Source of the DNA: JBBECE01 sp964574935 | GTDB lineage: Bacteria; Pseudomonadota; Alphaproteobacteria; Rhizobiales; Devosiaceae | Direction: 5' to 3' | NCBI GenBank assembly: GCA_964574935.1 | Contig: CAZNOZ010000023.1 | Location: 1-34,718 of the forward strand | Length of the DNA stretch: 34,718 nt | Shown: positions 24,572-33,128 of the stretch, piece by piece | How positions within the stretch are numbered: position 1 is the first letter of the stretch | How the letters are laid out: each line of letters begins with the position of its first letter | Position numbers and translations under genes: made by a program | Notes under the pieces: generated by a model | Told to the model about the DNA's origin: nothing | Seen by the model: only the letters and a program-made list of their open reading frames with translations | Databases searched by the model: none

Positions 24572-25273
24572 TCACCACTCGATCGGCTTGCCGTGGCGGA
24601 AGAAGCCGCCGTTGGGGCCGTCCGCGGGCAAAGTGGCGGCCCAGACGATGCCCGAGGCGCCTTCCTCGACGCTGAGGCGGGCGCCGGGCCCGCCCATCGA
24701 CGTGCGCACCCAGCCGGGGCACACGACGTTGACATGCACGTCGCCGCGCGCCTCGTTCGAGGCGATGCGGGTGATCGCGTTCATCGCCGTTTTCGAAAGC
24801 CGATAGGGGACCGAGCCGCTGCCCATGTCGGTGAGCGCCCCCATCCCCGAGGAGACGTTGACGATGCGCCCGTGGCCGGCGCGGTTCATCGCCGGCAGCG
24901 CCTCCTGGATCATCCGCCAGGCGCCCAGCGCGTTGTTGTCGATGAGCTCGGCGATCGCCTCGGGCGGGGTCTCGAGGGTCTCCCAGCGGTCGCCGGCGAT
25001 ACGGCCGGCGTTGTTGACCAGGACGTCGATGCGGCGGTGCGTTTGCATCAGCCAGTCGAAGAAGGTGTCGACGGATGCCTGGTCGGCAACGTCGAGAATG
25101 TGGCCGACGACGTTGGGGGGCTTGCCGAGTTCGCCGAGGGCCTTGTCGATCCGGGCCTGGGTGCGGGCGGTCAGCACCACCGTCATCCCGCGGTCGGCGA
25201 GCTGGCGGACGGTCTCCAGCCCCAGCCCCTGCGAGGCGCCGGTGACCACCGCAATTCGATCGGACTGGCTCAT
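24572..25273 (-). CDS. short-chain dehydrogenase/reductase
   Basis: A 233-residue classical SDR, complete: TGASQGLG (11-18) binds NAD(P)H, NNAG is at 87-90, the structural Asn at 113-114, and the active site is Ser141/142 with Tyr157 and Lys161 (PYRLSK). CPGWVRTSMGG follows, and the C-terminal DGPNGGFFRHGKPIEW is typical of carbonyl reductase-like SDRs. Arg37 after the second strand (LTAR) suggests NADP preference (inference). Substrate unknown. It lies between ubiG and the orphan binding protein, all three on the same strand, with gaps of 78 and 182 bases, so one transcript is possible but not obvious. Confidence 0.92.
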   Translation of the reverse strand: MSQSDRIAVVTGASQGLGLETVRQLADRGMTVVLTARTQARIDKALGELGKPPNVVGHILDVADQASVDTFFDWLMQTHRRIDVLVNNAGRIAGDRWETLETPPEAIAELIDNNALGAWRMIQEALPAMNRAGHGRIVNVSSGMGALTDMGSGSVPYRLSKTAMNAITRIASNEARGDVHVNVVCPGWVRTSMGGPGARLSVEEGASGIVWAATLPADGPNGGFFRHGKPIEW

Positions 25274-25351
25274 CTTCTTCCTGCCGCCGCGTTGAGGTTC
25301 CAGATGCGGTGCCCGGGTGCAGGATTCAAGCTTCGCGGCGCGGCGGCAACC

Positions 25352-26089
25352 CTATTTCGGCTTTGTCGCCACCAGCATGTAGTTGACGCCGAGGTCCCGC
25401 GAGCGCCGCCAGCGGTCCTGGAGCGGGCTGTAGGTGACCCCGCACCTTTCGATCACGTCCATGCCGTTGCGCCGGAGATTGGAAGCGAGCTCTTCGGGGG
25501 TGACGAGCTTGTCGAAACGGTGGGTGCCCTTCGGCAGCCAGCCGAGGACGTATTCGGCTCCGACGATGGCGAGCGCGAAGGCGCGCGCCGTGCGGTTGAT
25601 GGTGGCCACGACCATCAGGCCGCCGGGCTTCACCAGCGATGAAGCGGTCCTGAGATACAGGGCGACGTCGGCGACATGCTCGACCACCTCGAGATTGAGA
25701 ACGACGTCGAAGCTCTTGGAAGAATCGGCGACCGCCTCGGCGGTGGTCGCCAGATAGTCGATCTCGAGCCCGCTCTGGCCGGCGTGGATGCGCGCCGCCT
25801 CGATGTTGCGGGCGCCCGGATCGATGCCCGTGACGGTGGCGCCCAGCCGCGCCATCGGTTCGGAGACCAGCCCGCCGCCGCAGCCGATATCGAGGAACTC
25901 CAGCCCCTCGAGAGGTTCGCGGGCGATCTCGTTGAGCGCGAAATGCGCGATCACCTTCTCGCGGATATAGGCCAGGCGTACCGGGTTGAACTTGTGCAGC
26001 GGCGCGAACTTGCCGGCGGGGTCCCACCATTGGTCGGCGAGCGCCTCGAAGCGGTCGACTTCCTCGGCGGTGACGGTCGTTGCGGCCAC
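25352..26089 (-). CDS. ubiG: ubiquinone biosynthesis O-methyltransferase
   Basis: UbiG performs both O-methylations of ubiquinone synthesis with SAM. 245 residues. The N-terminal F..LA.QWWDP.GKFAPLHKFNPVRLAYI is the strong family signature (residues 14-42). The SAM site is LDIGCGGGL..EPMARLGATVTGID, and LEVVEHVADVALYL and GTHRFDKLVTPEEL are conserved as well. The start is the GTG at 26089 with AGGAG (26100-26096 on this strand) in front. In many rhizobia ubiG is directly next to lysC; here an AraC-type regulator lies between. Confidence 0.96.
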   Translation of the reverse strand: MAATTVTAEEVDRFEALADQWWDPAGKFAPLHKFNPVRLAYIREKVIAHFALNEIAREPLEGLEFLDIGCGGGLVSEPMARLGATVTGIDPGARNIEAARIHAGQSGLEIDYLATTAEAVADSSKSFDVVLNLEVVEHVADVALYLRTASSLVKPGGLMVVATINRTARAFALAIVGAEYVLGWLPKGTHRFDKLVTPEELASNLRRNGMDVIERCGVTYSPLQDRWRRSRDLGVNYMLVATKPK

Positions 26090-26243
26090 GGACGGCTCCT
26101 GCGGTCGGCGATGTCCCTCGCTACCCCCGCCCGGCCGTCAGGGCAAGGCCGACCCCTGGCCGGGGCGACGCGCAATGGCGATCAAGCGGGCTTGCGCCAC
26201 CGCTGGCATGACACTACGCGAATGCCGACGGGAGATAAATCCG

Positions 26244-27077
26244 ATGCCCATGGGTAAGGCGGTCTGGTACATCGAGAACCATCTCGGCGAGCCGCTCAGC
26301 CTCGACGCCATCGCGCAGTCGTGCGGGCTGTCGAAATTCCATTTCGCCCGCGCCTTCGGGACGGCTACGGGCATGTCGGTGATGGGCTACGTGCGGGCCC
26401 GGCGCCTCAGCGAGGCGGCGCGCACCCTGGCCAGGGGCGAGACCGGCATTCTTACCGTCGCGCTCGACGCCGGCTACGGCTCCCATGAGGCATTCACCCG
26501 CGCCTTTCGCGACCGGTTCGGGACCACCCCCGAACGGGTTCGCGGCAATGGCGGGACCGACCACCTCAAGCTCACGGAGCCATTCAAAATGACGATGAAT
26601 CCCAGCATGCGCGTCGAACCCGACCGCTTTCAGGACCGACCGGCGATGCGATTTGCCGGCATGTCGCAGCACTACAAGTTCTCCGAAATCCCGCAGATCC
26701 CGACGCTTTGGCAGAAGTTCGGTCCCCATATCGGGCACGTCCCGGGGCAGGCGCCGGACGGCGCCTGGGGGGTCAACTATTCCGATCCGCCGGTCGAGGA
26801 CGGGTTCGACTACATGGCGGCGGTGGAAGTGGCGGCGGACGCCGATGTGGGGCCGGACCTCGAAACCCGCGCCATTCCGGCGCTGCACTACGCTGTGTTC
26901 ATTCACGATCGCCACGTCTCGGAGATGAACGCGACGATGCGGGCGATCTTCGACTGGGTGGCGAAATCCGACTATGAGCCCGCCGAGCCGGGGTTGATCC
27001 TCGAGCGTTACACCGAGGAGTTCGACGGCGAAACGGGGCTCGGCGGCATGGAGATCTGGCTGCCGGTGAAGCGCTAG
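26244..27077 (+). CDS. AraC-type regulator fused to a GyrI-like ligand-binding domain
   Basis: A 277-residue regulator with the DNA-binding part first. The AraC double helix-turn-helix is at about 1-105, with LSLDAIAQSCGLSKFHFARAFG and the signature ALDAGYGSHEAFTRAFRDRFGTTPERVR. A GyrI-like (SOUL/BmrR-type) effector domain fills about 118-275. This is the plan of Rob and of many uncharacterised regulators that sense drugs or other small hydrophobics. ATGs occur at 26244 and 26250; GGGAG (26230-26234) favours 26244. It is divergent from ubiG and followed by lysC after 169 bases. Its target genes may be the adjacent SDR and reductases, but nothing in the sequence proves this. Confidence 0.9.
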   Translation: MPMGKAVWYIENHLGEPLSLDAIAQSCGLSKFHFARAFGTATGMSVMGYVRARRLSEAARTLARGETGILTVALDAGYGSHEAFTRAFRDRFGTTPERVRGNGGTDHLKLTEPFKMTMNPSMRVEPDRFQDRPAMRFAGMSQHYKFSEIPQIPTLWQKFGPHIGHVPGQAPDGAWGVNYSDPPVEDGFDYMAAVEVAADADVGPDLETRAIPALHYAVFIHDRHVSEMNATMRAIFDWVAKSDYEPAEPGLILERYTEEFDGETGLGGMEIWLPVKR

Positions 27078-27105
27078 AGGCATCGGCCATCGGGCCCGTT
27101 GCGTT

Positions 27106-27123
27106 CGCGGGCGACCGCCCGCG
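27106..27123 (+). terminator. hairpin after the AraC-type gene
   Basis: CGCGGGC (27106-27112), loop GACC, GCCCGCG (27117-27123): seven perfect pairs, 28 bases after the stop. The T-run (GTTT) is short and begins six bases downstream, so this is a weak intrinsic terminator at best. Confidence 0.3.
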
Positions 27124-27246
27124 CCGGGTTTCGTGCGGGCTTCTCGCGTGGGGTTGCAGTTGAACGGGTAGGGCAGTTGTGGCAATCGAACGCCGCGAGC
27201 CGGTCCATGACGCCCCCCGGCCCCTTGGAGCTTCCCGGTACCGACG

Positions 27247-28509
27247 ATGGCCCGACTGGTGATGAAGTTCGGCGGCACGTCGATCGCCGACCTCGACCGC
27301 ATCCGGCATGCCGCCGGCCACGTCAGGCGCGAGATCGCCGACGGCAACCAGGTCACGGTCGTCGTCTCGGCGATGGCCGGCGCGACCGATGAGCTAGTGC
27401 GACTCACGCGCGCGGCGGCGCCGATGCACGATGCCCGCGAGTACGACGCGGTGGTTTCCTCCGGCGAGCAGGTTTCGGCCGGGCTGATGGCGATCGTCCT
27501 GCAGGACATCGGGGTGCCGGCGCGCTCGTTCACCGGCTGGCAGGTGCCGATCGAGACCGACGATTCCCATGGCGCGGCGCGCATCCGCCAGGTCTCCCCG
27601 GATCTTCTCGTCGAGCGGATGCAGGCCGGCCAGGCGTGCGTCGTGACCGGCTTTCAGGGCATCTCGCCGCACGGCAGGATCACGACCCTGGGGCGGGGCG
27701 GCTCGGACACGACCGCGGTGGCGGTGGCGGCGGCGGTCGGGGCGGACCGGTGCGACATCTACACCGACGTCGAGGGCGTCTTCACCGCCGACCCGAAGAT
27801 CGTGCCGAAGGCGCAGCTTCTGAGGCGGATCAGCTTCGAGGAAATGCTGGAGATGGCCTCGGGCGGGGCCAAGGTGCTACAAAACCGCGCCGTCGGCCTT
27901 GCCATGGGGACCCATGTCCGGCTGGTGGTGCGCTCGAGTTTCGACGCACCGGAGACCACCGGGGGCGTCTCCGGCGAACCGGGCGGGCCGGGCACGCTGG
28001 TGTGCGACGAGGACGAGATCGTGGAAAAGCAGATCGTATCCGGGATCACCTGCGCCAGGAACGAGGCGAAGATCACCATCCGTGGGGTCAAGGACCGCCC
28101 GGGGGTGGCCGCCTCGGTGTTCGGGGCGCTCGCCGACGCGCAGATCGTGGTCGACATGATCGTGCAGAACCTCTCCGAGGACGGGCAGATCACCGACATC
28201 ACCTTCACCGTCCCGGACGCCGAGTACGAGCGCGCCAAGAAAGTGCTGGAGGCGGCCGGGGATGCCTTCGAATACGAATCGATCACCGGCTCGACCGGCG
28301 GCGCCAAGATTTCGGTCATCGGGGTCGGCATGCGCTCGCACGCCGGGGTGGCGTCCTCGATGTTCCGGGCGCTCGCGGAGCGCTCGATCAACATCCAGCT
28401 CATCACCACCTCGGAGATCAAGACCTCGGTGCTGATCGAGGATGAATATGCCGAACTTGCGGTCAGGGCCCTGCATGCCTATTACGGGCTCGACAGGCAG
28501 GAGGCCTGA
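27247..28509 (+). CDS. lysC: aspartate kinase
   Basis: First enzyme of the aspartate family (Lys, Thr, Met, diaminopimelate): phosphorylates aspartate with ATP. 420 residues, a monofunctional aspartokinase. The kinase domain (1-245) has MKFGGTS (6-12), SSGEQVS, the GRGGSDTTA loop and YTDVEGVFTADPKIV. Two ACT-type regulatory domains follow (about 265-410), with TIRGVKDRPGVAASVF and ISVIGVGMRSHAGVASSMF, where feedback by lysine and threonine is expected. The length and layout match the alpha subunit of the alpha2beta2 class. The ATG at 27247 has no close ribosome site. Followed by ptsP after 56 bases. Confidence 0.97.
   Translation: MARLVMKFGGTSIADLDRIRHAAGHVRREIADGNQVTVVVSAMAGATDELVRLTRAAAPMHDAREYDAVVSSGEQVSAGLMAIVLQDIGVPARSFTGWQVPIETDDSHGAARIRQVSPDLLVERMQAGQACVVTGFQGISPHGRITTLGRGGSDTTAVAVAAAVGADRCDIYTDVEGVFTADPKIVPKAQLLRRISFEEMLEMASGGAKVLQNRAVGLAMGTHVRLVVRSSFDAPETTGGVSGEPGGPGTLVCDEDEIVEKQIVSGITCARNEAKITIRGVKDRPGVAASVFGALADAQIVVDMIVQNLSEDGQITDITFTVPDAEYERAKKVLEAAGDAFEYESITGSTGGAKISVIGVGMRSHAGVASSMFRALAERSINIQLITTSEIKTSVLIEDEYAELAVRALHAYYGLDRQEA
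28021..28509 (+). CDS. possible internal start for aspartokinase beta (regulatory) subunit
   Basis: In the lysC frame, a GTG at 28021 (codon 259) is preceded by GAGGA (28009-28013) at 7 bases. The resulting 162-residue product would begin VEKQIVSGITCARNEAKITI, i.e. exactly at the ACT domains. In Corynebacterium and Bacillus alpha2beta2 aspartokinases the beta subunit is made from such an in-frame internal start, and the Corynebacterium beta begins at the matching place. Whether rhizobial relatives use it is not settled by the sequence; the ribosome site could be chance, since it codes for Asp-Glu-Asp-Glu. Confidence 0.4.
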   Translation: MEKQIVSGITCARNEAKITIRGVKDRPGVAASVFGALADAQIVVDMIVQNLSEDGQITDITFTVPDAEYERAKKVLEAAGDAFEYESITGSTGGAKISVIGVGMRSHAGVASSMFRALAERSINIQLITTSEIKTSVLIEDEYAELAVRALHAYYGLDRQEA

Positions 28510-28565
28510 ACGCGCCGGATGACGCGGAGGTCTCCCAGGGGACGGCCGGGCGCCGTCGGATCACC

Positions 28566-30833
28566 ATGGCAATGACGGTTGCCGGCCCGCGCGTGCTGCT
28601 GCGGGATCTGCGCGAGATCATGGCCGATGCCATCGGCGCGCAGGACCGGCTCAACAGGATCGTCGACCGGATCGCGGAGAATATGGGCGCCGATGTGTGC
28701 TCGTTCTACGTGTTGCGCGACGACGGGGCGCTGGAGCTCTTCGCCACCCACGGGCTGAAGGAAGCCGCCGTCCACATGACCTCGCTCAGGCTGGGCGAGG
28801 GCCTGGTGGGGTTGATCGCGGCCGAGGCCGAAACGCTCAACCTCAACGACGCCCCGCACCATCCGGCCTTCGTCTACCGGCCGGAGACGGGCGAGGACCC
28901 GTTCGTGTCGTTCCTCGGGGTGCCGGTCCTGAGGGCCGGGCAGACGCTCGGCGTCCTGGTCGTGCAGAACCGCGACAAGCGCGATTACCGGGAGGACGAG
29001 ACCGAGGCGCTGCTGACGGTGGCGACGCTGCTCGCCGAGATGATCTCGACGTCCGAGTTCGACAACCTCATCCAGCCGGGCTCGGACATCGATCTGAGGC
29101 GGCCGCGCACCATCGAGGCGGTGGGGTTCACCGACGGCATCGCGCTCGGCCAGATCGTCCTGCACGATCCGCGCCTGGTGGTGACCAATTTCGTCGCCGA
29201 GGACGTGGAGGCCGAGCTCGAGCGGCTCGAGCAGGCGGTGAGGACCTTGCGGGTGTCGATCGACGACATGTTCTCGCACCGCGATCTGCAGATGAATTCC
29301 GAGCACCGGGACATCCTGGAGAGCTACCGGATGTTCGCCTACGACCGGGGCTGGGCGCGACGGATGCGGGAGGCGGTGTCCGCCGGCCTCACCGCGGAGG
29401 CAGCGGTGGAGCGGGTGCAGAACGACACAAGGGCCCGCATGCTCAGGCAGTCCGACCCCTATATCCGCGACCGGCTGCACGATCTCGACGATCTCGCCAA
29501 CCGGCTGCTTCGGGTCCTCACCGGCGACCCGAAGGTGTTCGGCGGACGCGACCTGCCGGAGGAAGCGGTCCTGGTGGCGCGCAATCTGGGACCGGCGGAA
29601 CTGCTTGAATATGACCGCTCGCGGCTGCGCGGGGTGGTGCTCGAGGAAGGCGGCACCACCGCGCATGTGGCCATCGTCGCCCGTTCGCTGGGGCTGGTGG
29701 CGGTGGGGCAGGCCGACAACATCGTTTCGGTGAGCGAGGCCGGCGACGACATCATCGTCGATGCGGCGGCGGGCATGGTGCATCTGAGGCCGCCCCCGGA
29801 CGTCGAGGCGATCTATGTCGACAAGCTGGCGCTGAGCGCCAAGCGCCAGGCCCAATACGCGGCGTTGCGCGATCAGCCGTCGGTGACGCGCGACGGCGTC
29901 GAGGTGACCTTGTTGCACAATTCCGGGCTGATCGCCGACCTGCCGACGATCGAGGAAACCGGGGCGGCGGGCGTCGGGCTGTTCCGGACCGAGTTGCAGT
30001 TCATGATCGCCGAAAGGCTGCCGCGGCTCGACGAGCAGACGAACCTCTATGCCGAGGCGATGGCGCTTGTCGGCGACAGGCCGATCGTCTTCCGCCTGCT
30101 CGACATCGGCGGCGACAAGGTGGTCCCGTTCATGCGCTCGGCGGTCGAGGAGAACCCGGCCATGGGCTGGCGGTCGCTTCGGCTGGCGCTCGACCGGCCG
30201 GGGCTGTTCCGCACCCAGGTGCGGGCGCTCCTGCAGGCCGCGTCCGGCAGGCGGCTCGATATCCTGGTGCCGATGATCACCGAGGCGAGCGAGTTCCGGC
30301 AGGCCAGAAGCGTCATCAACAAGGAGCTCGAACGGCTCGAGCGAACCGGCGGGACGCCGCCCGAGAAGCTGTCGGTCGGCGCCATGATCGAGGTGCCCTC
30401 TTTACTCTACGAGCTTGACCGGGTGCTGCCGATCGCCGATTTCATCTCCATCGGCTCGAACGATCTGGTGCAGTTCCTGAGCGCCGCCGACCGCTCGAAC
30501 CCGCGCGTGGCGCGCAAATACGATCCGATCGGGCTGCCGCGATTGCGGGCGCTCAGGCATGTTGCCACCGAAGCGGCCGCCCATCAGGTTCCGCTGACCA
30601 TGTGCGGAGAGCTGGCGGGCCGACCGATCGAGGCCCTGGCGCTGATGGCGATCGGGATCACGCGCCTGTCGATGGCCGCCGCCTCGATCGGCCCGATCAG
30701 GGAGCTCGTGCGGGCCGTCGAGCTGCACCCGATCCAGAAGCAGATCGTGGAGGCGCTCGACGCGCGGGAGGGCACCGAAACGATGCGCGATTTGCTGATG
30801 GCGTGCGCCGCCCACCAGGATCTGCCGCTTTGA
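28566..30833 (+). CDS. ptsP: phosphoenolpyruvate-protein phosphotransferase PtsP (EI-Ntr)
   Basis: First enzyme of the nitrogen-related PTS: takes phosphate from PEP and passes it to NPr (PtsO) and EIIA-Ntr, a signalling chain for nitrogen and potassium status. 755 residues. An N-terminal GAF domain (about 15-165) senses the signal (glutamine in E. coli). The EI N-terminal domain carries the phosphorylated His367 (GGTTAHVAIVARS). The PEP-binding barrel follows, with GLFRTELQFM, LDIGGDK, MIEVPSL, SIGSNDLVQF and the catalytic Cys in MCGELAG. The start is the ATG at 28566. It lies 56 bases downstream of lysC, the standard rhizobial order. Confidence 0.96.
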   Translation: MAMTVAGPRVLLRDLREIMADAIGAQDRLNRIVDRIAENMGADVCSFYVLRDDGALELFATHGLKEAAVHMTSLRLGEGLVGLIAAEAETLNLNDAPHHPAFVYRPETGEDPFVSFLGVPVLRAGQTLGVLVVQNRDKRDYREDETEALLTVATLLAEMISTSEFDNLIQPGSDIDLRRPRTIEAVGFTDGIALGQIVLHDPRLVVTNFVAEDVEAELERLEQAVRTLRVSIDDMFSHRDLQMNSEHRDILESYRMFAYDRGWARRMREAVSAGLTAEAAVERVQNDTRARMLRQSDPYIRDRLHDLDDLANRLLRVLTGDPKVFGGRDLPEEAVLVARNLGPAELLEYDRSRLRGVVLEEGGTTAHVAIVARSLGLVAVGQADNIVSVSEAGDDIIVDAAAGMVHLRPPPDVEAIYVDKLALSAKRQAQYAALRDQPSVTRDGVEVTLLHNSGLIADLPTIEETGAAGVGLFRTELQFMIAERLPRLDEQTNLYAEAMALVGDRPIVFRLLDIGGDKVVPFMRSAVEENPAMGWRSLRLALDRPGLFRTQVRALLQAASGRRLDILVPMITEASEFRQARSVINKELERLERTGGTPPEKLSVGAMIEVPSLLYELDRVLPIADFISIGSNDLVQFLSAADRSNPRVARKYDPIGLPRLRALRHVATEAAAHQVPLTMCGELAGRPIEALALMAIGITRLSMAAASIGPIRELVRAVELHPIQKQIVEALDAREGTETMRDLLMACAAHQDLPL

Positions 30834-30858
30834 ACCGGGCGCCAGGCGCCCATATCTT
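30830..30858 (+). promoter_or_regulatory. candidate promoter of prfA with palindromic spacer
   Basis: TTGAAC (30830-30835, overlapping the ptsP stop), a 17-base spacer and TATCTT (30853-30858). The spacer contains the perfect palindrome GGGCGCC-A-GGCGCCC (30837-30851), which could be an operator or, as RNA, a short hairpin ending ptsP. Transcription would start within a base or two of the prfA ATG at 30866. Confidence 0.45.
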
Positions 30859-30865
30859 CTAGGCG

Positions 30866-31942
30866 ATGATAGTGCTGCCCCAACAGAGACTAGAGGCGCT
30901 GGAGGCGCGGTTCGCTTCGATCGAGAGCTCGATGCTCGAGAACCCCGACGCGGACACCTATGTGCGGCTCTCGAAGGAATATGCGGAGTTGCAGCCCGTG
31001 GTCGAGAAGATCAGGGCCTACCGCGAGGCGGCGGCCGAGCTGGCCGGCGCCGATGAGCTCGCGCTCTCCGGCGACGCCGAGATGGCGGCGCTGGCCGACG
31101 AGGAGCGGACCCGGCTCAGGGATGAGCTCGACAAACTCGGGCACCAGATCCGGGTGCTCCTGTTGCCCACCGACGCCAACGACAAGCGCAGCGTCATCGT
31201 CGAGATCCGGGCCGGCACCGGCGGCGACGAGGCGGCGCTGTTCGTGGGCGATCTGTTCCGGATGTATCAGCGCTACGCGGAGCTCAAGGGCTGGAACCTG
31301 AACGTCGTCGAACAATCGGAGGGGCTGCCGGGGGGCTACAAGGAAATCGTCGCCAACATCGCCGGGACCGGGGCCTATGCGCGGCTGAAATACGAATCCG
31401 GGGTGCACCGGGTGCAGCGGGTGCCCGAGACCGAGGCGTCGGGGCGCATCCATACGTCGGCGGCGACGGTGGCGGTGCTGCCGGAAGCCGAGGAGATCGA
31501 CCTCGAAATCCCCACCGACGAAATCCGCATCGACACCATGCGGGCCTCGGGCGCCGGCGGGCAGCATGTGAACACCACCGATTCAGCGGTTCGGATCACG
31601 CATCTGCCGACCGGCATCGTGGTCGTCGCCTCGGAGAAGTCGCAGCACCAGAACCGCGCGACGGCCATGAAGGTCCTCAGAGCCCGGCTCTACGAGGCGC
31701 GGCGCCAGGAACGCGACAGCGAGCGGGCCGCCGAACGCCGGGGCCAGGTGGGCTCGGGCGACCGCTCGGAGCGCATCCGGACCTACAATTTCCCGCAAGG
31801 GCGGGTCACCGACCACCGCGTCAACCTTACGCTCTACAAACTCGACAAGGTGATGGCGGGCGAGGCGCTCGACGAGATCATCGACGCGCTGGTCACCGAG
31901 CATCAGGCCGAACTGCTGACGGCCGAGGAGACGCCCTCGTGA
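30866..31942 (+). CDS. prfA: peptide chain release factor 1
   Basis: RF1, which reads UAA and UAG and triggers peptide release. 358 residues, standard length. The GGQ motif is at 231-233 (GAGGQHVN), where Gln233 would be methylated by PrmC. The codon-reading loop is PET at 187-189 (RVPETEASGRIHTSA), matching the PxT of RF1 and not the SPF of RF2. The N-terminal helices (1-100) and EIRAGTGGDEAALF are typical. No convincing ribosome site precedes the ATG, and a promoter lies immediately upstream, so the message may be leaderless. It overlaps prmC by four bases (GTGA). Confidence 0.97.
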   Translation: MIVLPQQRLEALEARFASIESSMLENPDADTYVRLSKEYAELQPVVEKIRAYREAAAELAGADELALSGDAEMAALADEERTRLRDELDKLGHQIRVLLLPTDANDKRSVIVEIRAGTGGDEAALFVGDLFRMYQRYAELKGWNLNVVEQSEGLPGGYKEIVANIAGTGAYARLKYESGVHRVQRVPETEASGRIHTSAATVAVLPEAEEIDLEIPTDEIRIDTMRASGAGGQHVNTTDSAVRITHLPTGIVVVASEKSQHQNRATAMKVLRARLYEARRQERDSERAAERRGQVGSGDRSERIRTYNFPQGRVTDHRVNLTLYKLDKVMAGEALDEIIDALVTEHQAELLTAEETPS

Positions 31943-32820
31943 TCGCGGCGGACATCGCGCCGACTTTCGCGCGCCTGGTGCGGCGCGTCCGCGACGAGCT
32001 GGAGCGGGCCGGGATCGAGGGGGCGGCGCGCGACGCGCGGCTGATCGTGGCGCATGCCGCCTCGCTCAGCGATGCCGGGCTGATCGTGCGCGAGCGCGAT
32101 GCGGTCGACGCCGAGATCATCGGGCGCGCCGAGGCGGGCGCCCGGCGCCGGGCGGCCGGCGAACCGGTGGCGCGCATCGTCGGCGAAAAGGAATTCTACG
32201 GGCTGGTGTTGGCGCTCGGTCCCGAAACCCTGGTGCCCCGTCCCGAAACCGAGCTGCTGGTGGAGACGGGGCTGGCGCATCTCGGTGAGTGCCGGCAGCC
32301 GCGGTTCCTCGATCTGGGGACCGGGACCGGATGCGTGGCGATCGCGATGGCGCTGCACTGCCCGAGCGCGAGCGGGCTTGCGACCGACCTCAGCGCAGCG
32401 GCGCTCGAGGTCGCGGCCGCCAACGCGCGGACCTACGGGGTTCAGGGGCGGCTGCGCTTCGCCCAGGGCGACTGGTATGGTCCGGTGCCGGCGGCCGAGC
32501 GGTTCGATCTTGTGGTTTCGAATCCGCCCTATGTCGCGGCCGCGGAAATTCCGGGTCTGGCGCGGGAGGTGCGCGATCACGACCCGCGGGCGGCTCTCGA
32601 CGGCGGCGCAGACGGGCTCGATGCGTTGCGCGCGGTCGTCGCCGGTGCGGGGAAATACCTGAAGCCGGGGGGCATACTGGCGGTCGAAATCGGCGCCTCG
32701 CAGGCCGCCCCGGTTGCGTCGCTGGCGCGGCGGGCGGGGTTTGAAACGATAACCACTCGTCAAGATCTTGCAGGTCATGATCGCGTGATTACCTCACTGG
32801 TGCCCGGCCGCGAGGAGTGA
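31939..32820 (+). CDS. prmC: peptide chain release factor N5-glutamine methyltransferase
   Basis: PrmC (HemK) methylates the Gln of the GGQ motif of RF1 and RF2 with SAM, raising release efficiency. 293 residues. The N-terminal helical domain ends in EFYGLVLALGPETLVPRPETELLVE (about 85-109). The SAM loop is DLGTGTG (125-131), and the catalytic NPPY is at 195-198. The start is a GTG overlapping the prfA stop as GTGA, a classic enzyme-substrate gene pair with translational coupling. Confidence 0.96.
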   Translation: MIAADIAPTFARLVRRVRDELERAGIEGAARDARLIVAHAASLSDAGLIVRERDAVDAEIIGRAEAGARRRAAGEPVARIVGEKEFYGLVLALGPETLVPRPETELLVETGLAHLGECRQPRFLDLGTGTGCVAIAMALHCPSASGLATDLSAAALEVAAANARTYGVQGRLRFAQGDWYGPVPAAERFDLVVSNPPYVAAAEIPGLAREVRDHDPRAALDGGADGLDALRAVVAGAGKYLKPGGILAVEIGASQAAPVASLARRAGFETITTRQDLAGHDRVITSLVPGREE

Positions 32821-33128
32821 TGCTAAGGCCCGGAGCCAGTGGAAACTTTTTGCTTGGAAATGCCAGGCGAAGCGGCTAGGGTCCGTGCGCTGACGGGCGG
32901 CATCAACGCGATGCGCCCTGCTGTCGGGGCCTTTCTCCCTCGGCCGAGGTGGCGAGCGGTCAAGATAGCGAGACGAAGCACGGCCACAAATCGAGCGACT
33001 GAATCGCGGCAACGATGGCCGCGGATCCGGCTTTAGGATCGCAGTCTGCGCTTGTGCAAACGGAACCAGCATTCGGAACAGCCGGCGCTCGTCGCTGGCG
33101 CAACGACACAAAGTATCAGATCGACCTC
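32821..33128. other. 308-base intergenic region between prmC and the DUF4167 gene
   Basis: I find no supported gene here. A frame in phase with the DUF4167 gene is open from 33015, but its extra 38 residues do not resemble the family. A possible weak promoter (TTGGAA, 16 bases, CTAGGG at 32854-32881) lies near the start. No repeat, hairpin with T-run or known RNA motif is apparent. The length suggests a long leader or a distant promoter for the DUF4167 gene. Confidence 0.5.

Noticed and set aside
21815..25642. Frames of 400 to 620 codons crossing the Rid, DUF1647-like, TctC, SDR and ubiG genes
   Set aside because: They cross gene borders and intergenic gaps and have no recognisable motifs. 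The five smaller genes in other frames carry family signatures.
28482..29918. A 478-codon minus-strand frame opposite ptsP
   Set aside because: Antisense shadow of the GAF and EI domains: rich in His, Arg and Asp, no domain, no ribosome site.
33015..33128. An N-terminal extension of the DUF4167 protein by 38 residues
   Set aside because: The family begins MRPGQQ, and the extension has no conserved features or ribosome site.
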